Below the pieces are notes generated by a model. That model worked only from the letters and a program-made list of their open reading frames with translations. It had not been told where the DNA came from and made no database searches. A stretch of DNA of 12,643 nucleotides from Desulfovibrio sp. (GTDB taxonomy: Bacteria > Desulfobacterota > Desulfovibrionia > Desulfovibrionales > Desulfovibrionaceae), in contig JAIWOE010000034.1 in NCBI GenBank assembly GCA_020217165.1, positions 1-12,643 on the forward strand, given 5' to 3'. This document shows, piece by piece, positions 6,461 to 12,643 of the stretch (the first letter of the stretch is position 1; the number at the start of each line of letters is the position of its first letter). The translations under genes and the position numbers were made by a program.

Positions 6461-7462
6461 ATGACCAGCATGACACCCCCCTCCGCGGCAGCACCCCTGC
6501 TGGAAGTGCAGCACCTGGAAGTGAGTTTTCCTACCAAAACCAAAACCCTGGTGGCCGTGCGGGATGTCTCCTTCACCCTGCATCGCGGGGAACGTCTGGG
6601 CCTGGTGGGGGAAAGCGGCGCCGGCAAATCCATCACCGGGTTTTCCATCTTGAAGCTCATCAGCCGCCCCGGGCGCATCAGCAACGGCTCTATTCTGTTT
6701 GAAGGGCGGGATCTGGTCCCGCTTTCGGAACAGGAGATGCGCCCCCTGCGCGGCGACCGGATCTCCATGATCTTTCAGGACCCCATGATGACCCTCAACC
6801 CCGTGCTGACCATCGGCACGCAAATGATCGAAACCCTGCTGGCCCATCGCCGCCTGAGCCGGCGGGAAGCACGGGACCAGGCCATCGAAACCCTGCGCGC
6901 CGTGCACATCCCCTCCCCGGAAAAGCGGATGGATCAGTACCCGCACCAGTTTTCCGGCGGCATGCGCCAGCGCATCGTCATCGCCATCGCCCTGCTCACG
7001 CGGCCGTCCCTCATCATCGCCGACGAGCCGACCACGGCCCTGGACGTGACGATCCAGGCCGAAATCCTGGACCTGCTGCTGGAACTGGCCGAACACGAGG
7101 GCATGGGGCTCCTCCTCATCACCCACGACCTGGCCGTGGTCTCCCAGGTCACGGACCGCGTGGCTGTGATGTATGCGGGCAGGATTGTGGAAATCGGTCC
7201 CACGGAGCAGGTGGTGCATGCGCCGCAACACCCCTACACCCAGGGACTCCTGGCCGCCCTGCCCCAGACCCACGCCGGCGAACCCGGCACGGGCCGGCTG
7301 GCGCAAATCCACGGCATCATGCCCAGTTTGTACAACACGCCCCCAGGCTGCGCCTTTCATCCCCGCTGCCCGGTGCGTATCCATGCCTGCAGCGAAACCG
7401 TGCCGGCCCTGCGGCCCTGCAGCCAAACCGGCACCCTGGCCGCCTGCCATCTGGTGGAATGA
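6461..7462 (+). CDS. dppD: ABC importer ATPase, DppD type
   Basis: One of two cytoplasmic ATPases that drive the DppBC channel. ATG 6461 is preceded by AAGGGGA (6447-6453), inside the end of dppC. The 333 residues include Walker A GESGAGKS (50-57), Q-loop Gln106 (IFQDP), signature FSGGMRQR (164-171), Walker B LIIADEP (184-190), D-loop ALD and switch His222. The C-terminal oligopeptide-transporter domain has HPYTQGLL (257-264) and a cysteine set Cys297, Cys303, Cys310, Cys329, plus an extra Cys320. This PxGCxFxPRC arrangement is conserved in Dpp/Opp ATPases and has been linked to an iron-sulfur cluster in some (from memory). Its stop overlaps the first ATG of dppF (ATGA), so the two ATPases are translated together and should form a heterodimer. 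Confidence 0.93.
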   Translation: MTSMTPPSAAAPLLEVQHLEVSFPTKTKTLVAVRDVSFTLHRGERLGLVGESGAGKSITGFSILKLISRPGRISNGSILFEGRDLVPLSEQEMRPLRGDRISMIFQDPMMTLNPVLTIGTQMIETLLAHRRLSRREARDQAIETLRAVHIPSPEKRMDQYPHQFSGGMRQRIVIAIALLTRPSLIIADEPTTALDVTIQAEILDLLLELAEHEGMGLLLITHDLAVVSQVTDRVAVMYAGRIVEIGPTEQVVHAPQHPYTQGLLAALPQTHAGEPGTGRLAQIHGIMPSLYNTPPGCAFHPRCPVRIHACSETVPALRPCSQTGTLAACHLVE

Positions 7463-7464
7463 TC

Positions 7465-8475
7465 ATGAGCACGGCACTTGTTTCCATTCGCAACGTCGTC
7501 AAGCACTTTGACATCAGCGGCGGGCTGCTGGAGCAGCTGCGTTTTTCCGGCGGGCGCCCCACCCTCAAACGCACCGTGGTCCATGCCCTGAACGATGTAA
7601 GCCTGGACGTGCAGCAGGGCGAAACCCTGGCCGTGGTGGGGGAGAGCGGCTGCGGGAAGTCCACCCTGGCCCGGGCCGTGGTCTGCCTGCACCAGCTCAG
7701 CAGCGGGGAGATCCACTACCGCGACCAGCGCATCGACCACCTGCCCCCGGCCAGGCTACTGCCCTTCCGCACCAAGCTGCAGATGATTTTTCAGGACCCG
7801 TACGCCTCCCTCAACCCGCGCATGACCGTGCAGCGCATCCTGGAGGAACCCCTGCGCCTCCACCATCGCGCCATGACCCCCGCGCAAATCGCCGAGCGCG
7901 TGGCGGCGGTGATGGAGCAGGTGGGCGTGCGCGCCAGTTGGGCTAGGCAGTACCCGCACGAATTCTCCGGCGGCCAGCGCCAGCGCATCTCCATTGCCCG
8001 GGCCCTCATCGTGGACCCGGAATGCATTGTGGCCGATGAGCCCATCAGCGCCCTGGACGTCTCCATCCAGGCGCAGATTCTCAATTTGATGATGGACTTG
8101 CAGGAAAGCCGCGCCCTGACCTATCTCTTCATCAGCCACGATTTGAACGTGGTGCGGCGCATCGCCACCCGGGTGGCCGTGATGTACCTGGGCTCCCTGT
8201 GCGAGCTGGCCACGGCGCGCCAGCTCTTTGAAAGCCCCCGGCATCCTTACACTCAGGCCCTGCTGTCGGCCATTCCCGCCCTGGGCCGTGGCCGGCGCGG
8301 ACGCATCCGCCTGAGTGGCGAGCTTTCCACCCCCATCGACTTGCCCCGGGGCTGCGTCTTCCACCCTCGTTGTCCCCACGCCTACGAGCCATGCCGCGTG
8401 GACACCCCCGCCCCCCAGACACTGGACACGGGCACGGTGGTGGCCTGCCACGCCGTGCGCGACGGCAGGATCTAA
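7465..8475 (+). CDS. dppF: ABC importer ATPase, DppF type
   Basis: Second ATPase of the importer. ATG codons occur at 7459 and 7465 in frame; 7465 is preferred because GGTGG (7453-7457) then sits seven bases upstream, while 7459 would leave almost no gap. Numbering from 7465 (336 residues): Walker A GESGCGKS (59-66), Q-loop Gln110 (IFQDP), signature FSGGQRQR (167-174), Walker B CIVADEP (187-193), ALD D-loop and switch His225 (SHDL). An insert before the P-loop (ISGGLLEQLRFSGGRPTLKR) is typical of DppF/OppF proteins. The C-terminal domain carries HPYTQALLS and four cysteines in the same pattern as DppD (297, 303, 310, 328). Walker B has PISALD where DppD has PTTALD, common in this family. It ends the operon; no clear terminator follows. 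Confidence 0.93.
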   Translation: MSTALVSIRNVVKHFDISGGLLEQLRFSGGRPTLKRTVVHALNDVSLDVQQGETLAVVGESGCGKSTLARAVVCLHQLSSGEIHYRDQRIDHLPPARLLPFRTKLQMIFQDPYASLNPRMTVQRILEEPLRLHHRAMTPAQIAERVAAVMEQVGVRASWARQYPHEFSGGQRQRISIARALIVDPECIVADEPISALDVSIQAQILNLMMDLQESRALTYLFISHDLNVVRRIATRVAVMYLGSLCELATARQLFESPRHPYTQALLSAIPALGRGRRGRIRLSGELSTPIDLPRGCVFHPRCPHAYEPCRVDTPAPQTLDTGTVVACHAVRDGRI

Positions 8476-8477
8476 TG

Positions 8478-8505
8478 TTGCGCCTCCCAAATATGGACAT
8501 ATTTC
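8478..8505 (+). promoter_or_regulatory. AT-rich 16-base palindrome over a weak promoter
   Basis: AAATATG-GA-CATATTT is a perfect inverted repeat at 8489-8504, conspicuous in GC-rich surroundings. It covers the spacer and -10 of a weak promoter-like pair, TTGCGC (8478-8483), 16 bases, TATTTC (8500-8505). It begins 14 bases after dppF. A dimeric repressor site controlling the downstream reductase is the natural reading; the family of regulator is unknown. Confidence 0.4.
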
Positions 8506-8621
8506 GGGGACGTGACACTAAGGCAGCATACCTTCACGCGATCCAGCGGGGCCCCCCTGTTCTGCGGAAAAAAGTCCCCCGCCTCGTGTATCAGAGCGAT
8601 TCTGTCTGATTTGACGCGGCC

Positions 8622-8650
8622 TTGCCATTCCTCCCCATCTTTCGTATCTC
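8622..8650 (+). promoter_or_regulatory. Candidate proximal promoter of the reductase gene
   Basis: TTGCCA (8622-8627, 5 of 6), 17-base spacer, TATCTC (8645-8650, 3 of 6). A start near 8657 would give a leader of about 34 bases and would remove most of the left arm of the RBS-masking repeat at 8651-8659. Confidence 0.35.
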
Positions 8651-8686
8651 CCTCCTTGAAAAATCCGTTTCGCCTCGTCAAGGAGG
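8651..8686 (+). promoter_or_regulatory. Inverted repeat masking the reductase ribosome site
   Basis: CCTCCTTGA (8651-8659) is the exact reverse complement of TCAAGGAGG (8678-8686). The right arm contains the whole AAGGAGG Shine-Dalgarno of the gene starting at 8691. The loop is 18 bases. In a transcript that begins upstream of 8651, the hairpin would hide the ribosome site; unfolding by heat, a ligand, a protein or a partner RNA would expose it. Confidence 0.5.
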
Positions 8687-8690
8687 AAGC

Positions 8691-10403
8691 ATGTCCATCT
8701 CGCAACGTGTTCTCGTCATCGGCGGTGTAGCCCTGGGACCAAAGGCGGCCTGTCGGCTCAAGCGGCTCGATCCCCATGCCGAGGTCACCGTGCTGGAGGC
8801 CACCAGCCATTTCTCATACGGCGGCTGCGGCATTCCCTATTACGTGTCCGGTGATGTCAGCGACATCAAGGAACTGAGCACCACCTCCTTTCATGTGCTG
8901 CGGGACGCCCCGTTTTTCCGCGATGCCAAGGGCGTGACCATCCTGGCCAACACCCGGGCCCTGCGCATCAACCGGGACACCAAGACCGTCACCGTGCGGC
9001 ATGAAGCCAGCGGCGCCACCGAAGACCTGCCCTACGACAAGCTCGTCATCGCCACGGGCGCCACCCCGCGCCGGCTCAACGCCCCGGGGGAGGACCTGCC
9101 CGGCATCAGCACCGTGGCCAACCTGGACCACGCCGCCTACATCAAGGATACCGTGGCCGCCGGCAAGGTGGGCAAGGCCGTGGTGGTGGGCGCTGGCTTC
9201 ATCGGCCTGGAAATGGCCGAGGCCTTTGCGGACATGTGGGGCATTGAGACCACGGTGGTGGAATTCATGCCCCAGCTCATGCCCAACCTCGTCTCCCCGG
9301 GCCTGGCGGCCATGGCCGTGCAAAACCTGGAGAAGCACGGCGTGACCATGCACTTTGGTGAAAAAGTGGTGGCCTTTGAGGGGGATGGCAAGCTGGAACG
9401 CGTGGTGACGGACAAGCGCGTCATTGAGGCCGACCTGGCCATCGTGGCCGTGGGCGTAACCCCCAATTCCCAGCTGGCCAAGGATGCCGGGCTAGAGGTG
9501 GCTCCCAACGGCGGCATCGTGGTCAACGAATTTCTCCAGACCACGGACCCGGACATCTACGCCGGCGGCGACTGCATTGCCCTGCCCAACCTGCTCACCA
9601 ACCAGCGCATGCACCTACCCATGGGCTCCATGGCCAACCGCCAGGGCCGCATCATCGGGGACAACCTGGCAGGCCTGCAGCGCACATTCCCCGGCGCCGT
9701 GGGCTCCTTCTGCGTCAAACTCTTCGACCATGTGCTCACCGGGACTGGGCTATGCCTGGCCGCTGCCACGCGCGCCGGGTACGATGCCGTGAACGTGCAC
9801 CTGAGCCAGCTGGACCGCGCCCATTTTTACCCGTCCAAGGCCTTGATGTACCTTGACCTGGTAGTGGACAAGGCCAGCCGTCGCGTGCTGGGCATCCAGG
9901 GCTTCACCAGCCAGATGGATGCCATGGTGGGCCGCATCAACGTGGTGGCTGGCCTGTTGCCCCACGGCCTCACCGTGGACGAGCTTTCCAACGTGGAAAT
10001 GGCCTATTCCCCACCCTTTGCCGCGGCCATGGACATCCTCAATGCCCTGGCCAACGCCGCAGACAACCTGCTGGCCGGGCGGCACCGGCCCATCTCCCCC
10101 GACGAATTCGAGGCCATATGGGCCGATGCGGCGCAGGACGGCCTGTGCTTCCTGGACGTGCGCGCCAACCCCGATGGCGTGCGTGCTGTGGAGCGGCTCA
10201 AGATGGACAACTACCTGGCCATTCCCCAGGATGAAATCCCCCGCCGCCTGGACGAACTGCCCGCGGACAAAAAACTGGTGCTCTTGTGCAACACCGGCAC
10301 CCGGGCCTACGAGGCCCAGATCATGCTCGATCAGGTCGGCCGCGAATCCATTGCCGTGCAGGGTGGTCTGGCCAGTGTGGAGAAAATGGGCGTGGACGTT
10401 TAA
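8691..10403 (+). CDS. FAD-dependent CoA-disulfide/persulfide reductase with C-terminal rhodanese domain
   Basis: Cytoplasmic NAD(P)H flavoenzyme that reduces a low-molecular-weight disulfide, CoA persulfide or polysulfide. ATG 8691 follows a perfect AAGGAGG (8680-8686). The 570 residues have an FAD-binding start VIGGVALGPKAA (9-20, where most relatives have GGVAGG), active-site Cys46 in SYGGCGIPYY as in CoA-disulfide reductases, an NAD(P)-binding VVVGAGFIGLEMAE (164-177), FAD-contacting YAGGDC (290-295), and the conserved tyrosine blocks HFYP (Tyr380) and AYSPPF (Tyr439). A rhodanese domain of about 100 residues follows from about 470, with its catalytic loop CNTGTR at Cys533. The two-domain length matches Shewanella Npsr and Bacillus CoADR-rhodanese proteins. 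Substrate choice among CoA disulfide, persulfide and polysulfide is open; NADH-oxidase labels are common for this family in databases. Own candidate promoter and terminator. Confidence 0.88.
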   Translation: MSISQRVLVIGGVALGPKAACRLKRLDPHAEVTVLEATSHFSYGGCGIPYYVSGDVSDIKELSTTSFHVLRDAPFFRDAKGVTILANTRALRINRDTKTVTVRHEASGATEDLPYDKLVIATGATPRRLNAPGEDLPGISTVANLDHAAYIKDTVAAGKVGKAVVVGAGFIGLEMAEAFADMWGIETTVVEFMPQLMPNLVSPGLAAMAVQNLEKHGVTMHFGEKVVAFEGDGKLERVVTDKRVIEADLAIVAVGVTPNSQLAKDAGLEVAPNGGIVVNEFLQTTDPDIYAGGDCIALPNLLTNQRMHLPMGSMANRQGRIIGDNLAGLQRTFPGAVGSFCVKLFDHVLTGTGLCLAAATRAGYDAVNVHLSQLDRAHFYPSKALMYLDLVVDKASRRVLGIQGFTSQMDAMVGRINVVAGLLPHGLTVDELSNVEMAYSPPFAAAMDILNALANAADNLLAGRHRPISPDEFEAIWADAAQDGLCFLDVRANPDGVRAVERLKMDNYLAIPQDEIPRRLDELPADKKLVLLCNTGTRAYEAQIMLDQVGRESIAVQGGLASVEKMGVDV

Positions 10404-10428
10404 CCCTGCCCACACTGCATGCGCCTTC

Positions 10429-10470
10429 GCAGGGGGGTCCCGTCACCGGCGGGATTCCCCTGTTTCGTTT
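10429..10470 (+). terminator. Rho-independent terminator of the reductase gene
   Basis: AGGGGGGTCCCG (10431-10442) pairs with CGGGATTCCCCT (10450-10461) over twelve positions, two of them G-U, around a 7-base loop. Two more outer pairs form at C10430-G10462 and G10429-U10463. TTTCGTTT follows at 10463-10470. It starts 26 bases after the stop codon. On the minus strand no T-run follows, so the convergent cyclase is less well served. Confidence 0.7.
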
Positions 10471-10513
10471 GCCCTGCCGTGCCTGCGGTGTGTTCCCGGG
10501 AGATGCCCGCAGC

Positions 10514-12643
10514 TTACGGGACCAAAAAGACTTCCCGGCACTGGGAGCGAACAGGCTTGTGGAAGGTGAAGGCCATGTTCGTTGCCATGGGGGCGTGGCA
10601 GTGGGCCGCGAGGCAGGCCAGGGGCGCATGTTCAAGGCGCCCGGGCTCCCGCACCTGGGGTCGGCAGAACAGTTCACCCCAGGAGGTGGCATAGAGCAGG
10701 GCCGCCTGGCGCAGGGCGCGTTCCTCCCGCGGAATGGTGAAATTGCCGATCACCATGCAGGCCGTCACCACCTCGGGGGCCAGTAGGTGCTCCATGGGCG
10801 GCGCAAAGGTGCCTTCCAGGGGAAAACACTGCCGCAGGGCGGCCAGCAGGGCCTGCAGGTCCGCCAGAGTCACGGGGGCCACCAAGGCCTGGGCGGCTAT
10901 TTGCGTCTGGACGCCGCACAGGGCATTGGCATGCAGCCAGGCGCACAGGCGCTCGGGGGAATGCTCGCGGTTGAGCAATTGCCGTGCTCCGCGGGGGCTG
11001 CGTGTGCCGCCCGTCCCTGCGGTCCCTTCCGATGCGGCCGTCTCGCTGGGTTCACCAAACACGTCCCACACCAGCATCTGCCCTGGCTGGCCCCGGCTGA
11101 GGAACTCAAGGCTGCGGAAGGGCTCCTGCCCGCGATCCAGAAACGGAATCCGCAATATCTTCAGGGGCCTTGGCGTAAAAAACGCACTAATGCGCCGCTG
11201 CAACTTGCGCAGATCGTCCATGCTCACGTGGGCTTCCACCGCACCGGAATCCAGGGCTGCGTGAATGCGGGCGTAGGTGGAGAGCAGGAATTTCATGATC
11301 CGCTCTCCCAGCCTGAGACTTTCGCTGAAGGAATCTGCCGTTGGGGCCTCATCCCGGCGTCCCTCACCCCCCTCGCTCCTCCCGGCCATGACCGGGTGTG
11401 ACTCCAGCTGGGCCGCCAATCCGGCCTCGCTGTGCGGAAAAAAGTAATCCACCGCAGGGCACCCGCGCCCCGCTCCCCTGGCCGCCTGCCGGCCTGTTTT
11501 GCGGAGAAAGGCCAGGCGCATGAGCCCCTGGGCCTCGGCATTGCCGCTGCGCTGGTAGTGCTCGTAGACCTCGCGGAACAGCACGGCGTAGGGGTCAATC
11601 TCCCACATGTCCCTGGCCCCGCGGTGGTTGCGGGCCTTGATGCCGTCGCACAGCAGAGGCGAGGTGGCGTTCTCCCGCACATACCGCTCCAGGAGGGCCA
11701 CCTTGAGGACGGATTTGAACGGACTCTTGAGGGCCTTGACCATCTGCCACAGGGCCGCACCAAAGTATTCGTCCCGGGGGATGGCGGCCAGGCTGCCCAT
11801 ATCCATGACCGGGGGGACGGCGGCGGGGTCCAGGCGCCAACGGCGCGCCGCCTCGTACGCTGCCTCCGACAGCCCGGCCGGCATGCGCCACCACAGGGGC
11901 ACCTTGCCTGCCAAGTGGATGCTAGTGCGGTAGAACTCCTCCTTGAGCAGCCGGGCCTGGGCCGTGCCGCTGCTCTCCGCACTGCTGAAGCCGAACCGGT
12001 TGCGGTGTACTGCTTCCATATCCATAAGGAAAAAATGGACTTCCACCCCAAGCAGTTCCCCGGCCCAGGTCTCGATGCGGGCACATTTGCGCTGCAGGGC
12101 CTTCAGTTGTGCCGGAGAGACGCTGGCCTTGTCATAACAGCACCACAGGTCCAGGTCCGAGGTCATGGTCTGGGCGATGCTCCCGGTGCTGCCGATGGTG
12201 TACAAGGCTTCCAGGGCAATGGCCGGCTGGGCGATGAGGTCCCCTGCGCCGTGCACGGCATGGTGCTCCAGTCCCCATTCATGCAGGAAGGCCAAGGCCT
12301 GGGGGCCGGGATGATAGCCGTGTATGCGGCAGGGGGCGTGTTGCTCGGGGGGTTCACCACCTCCCTGGGGCAGGGTGGCGGCCTCCAGCAAGGCCGGCAG
12401 GGCAATGAGCAGGGCTCCGGCCTTGGGCGGCAGCAGACAGGACGCCCACAACAGCCGGCGGCGGTTGTGGGCCAGCATGGCGGCTTCCCGCCTCGCGGCG
12501 TCCCGGGATTCCATCCAGGTTTCGATGCACGCGGCCAGCACGCGGCGGCCTTCCTCGGCCTGCAGGGCCGGCGGCGGTGTGGCATAGGCCGCCCCGGCGG
12601 CTGCGGCCTGGTCCAGCCGGGCATCCTCGGCCAGCCGGGCGCA
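10514..12643 (-). CDS. cyaA: Class I adenylate cyclase, 5' end possibly outside window
   Basis: Makes cyclic AMP from ATP. The catalytic nucleotidyltransferase core is plain: GSTGSIAQTMTSDLDLWCC matches the enterobacterial GSTSS...SDLDIW block, with the two metal-binding aspartates of DLD at about 12157-12149. It is followed by LQRKC, LGVEVHFFLMD, LLKEEFYRTSIHLAGK, DEYFGAALWQMVKALKSPFKSVLK and a DPYAVLFREV block, all in family order. The frame is open to the right edge (709 residues visible). A GTG at 12541 with GAGGAAGG seven bases upstream could be the true start (675 residues) and would align well with the E. coli N-terminus. The protein stops at about the level of E. coli residue 650-680, near SWGELF, so the last 170-200 residues are absent. 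A low-complexity SETAASEGTAGTGGT stretch interrupts the C-terminal half. Convergent with the reductase, 110 bases apart. Confidence 0.9.
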   Translation of the reverse strand, partial: CARLAEDARLDQAAAAGAAYATPPPALQAEEGRRVLAACIETWMESRDAARREAAMLAHNRRRLLWASCLLPPKAGALLIALPALLEAATLPQGGGEPPEQHAPCRIHGYHPGPQALAFLHEWGLEHHAVHGAGDLIAQPAIALEALYTIGSTGSIAQTMTSDLDLWCCYDKASVSPAQLKALQRKCARIETWAGELLGVEVHFFLMDMEAVHRNRFGFSSAESSGTAQARLLKEEFYRTSIHLAGKVPLWWRMPAGLSEAAYEAARRWRLDPAAVPPVMDMGSLAAIPRDEYFGAALWQMVKALKSPFKSVLKVALLERYVRENATSPLLCDGIKARNHRGARDMWEIDPYAVLFREVYEHYQRSGNAEAQGLMRLAFLRKTGRQAARGAGRGCPAVDYFFPHSEAGLAAQLESHPVMAGRSEGGEGRRDEAPTADSFSESLRLGERIMKFLLSTYARIHAALDSGAVEAHVSMDDLRKLQRRISAFFTPRPLKILRIPFLDRGQEPFRSLEFLSRGQPGQMLVWDVFGEPSETAASEGTAGTGGTRSPRGARQLLNREHSPERLCAWLHANALCGVQTQIAAQALVAPVTLADLQALLAALRQCFPLEGTFAPPMEHLLAPEVVTACMVIGNFTIPREERALRQAALLYATSWGELFCRPQVREPGRLEHAPLACLAAHCHAPMATNMAFTFHKPVRSQCREVFLVP

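Noticed and set aside
6011..7450. Minus-strand open frame of 479 codons opposite dppC and dppD
   Set aside because: Shadow of well-supported plus-strand genes; no recognisable domain.
8543..8588. GC-rich stretch with GGGGCCCCCC and a later CCCCCGC as a dppF terminator
   Set aside because: Arms pair only over about six bases with a long loop or with no loop, and no T-tract follows on the plus strand.
10483..10512. CTGCGG/CCGCAG inverted repeat as a terminator for the cyclase
   Set aside because: Only six pairs around an 18-base loop and no T-run on the minus strand.
10404..10513. Frameshifted continuation of the adenylate cyclase beyond its stop
   Set aside because: Only 110 bases remain before the reductase stop, occupied by its terminator; no cyclase-like sequence is visible there.

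Overview
The window (12,643 bases, GC-rich, strong G/C preference at third codon positions) looks like chromosomal DNA of a Gram-negative bacterium. The protein styles, namely a class I adenylate cyclase, an FAD persulfide-reductase fused to a rhodanese and an SO_0444-type efflux permease, suggest a Desulfovibrio-like deltaproteobacterium. That assignment is from recall and is not proven here. No tRNA, rRNA, CRISPR, insertion sequence or phage gene was seen, so this reads as ordinary chromosome rather than an island.

Layout. (1) Positions 1-981, plus strand: the C-terminal part of a GT4 glycosyltransferase that begins before the window. (2) 982-1082: a short control region with GCAAC repeats on a 20-base period that run into a good sigma70-like promoter. 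(3) 1083-2180: a metal-efflux-type permease (SO_0444/ArsP-YraQ superfamily), followed by a strong hairpin. (4) 2181-2802: about 620 bases without a convincing gene, rich in inverted repeats, ending in two near-identical hairpins just before the next gene. (5) 2803-8475: a complete five-gene peptide-type ABC importer in the order binding protein, two permeases, two ATPases (dppA-B-C-D-F order), with tight spacing from dppB onward and a GC hairpin between dppA and dppB. (6) 8476-8690: a second control region with an AT-rich palindrome and an inverted repeat that can pair with the whole ribosome binding site of the next gene. (7) 8691-10403: an FAD/NAD(P)H disulfide or persulfide reductase of the CoA-disulfide reductase type with a C-terminal rhodanese domain, followed by a terminator. 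(8) 10514-12643, minus strand: a class I adenylate cyclase running off the right edge, convergent with the reductase, with a C-terminus clearly shorter than that of the E. coli enzyme.

How they fit together. The ABC operon is one functional unit that imports small peptides or a similar solute from the periplasm. The reductase handles thiol disulfides or persulfides in the cytoplasm. No terminator was seen between dppF and the reductase, so some co-transcription is possible. The permease probably exports a soft metal ion. The glycosyltransferase and the cyclase belong to other pathways. I found no wholly new system. The best leads are regulatory: the RBS-masking inverted repeat before the reductase, the duplicated hairpin before dppA, the 20-base-periodic operator before the efflux permease, and the short cyclase.
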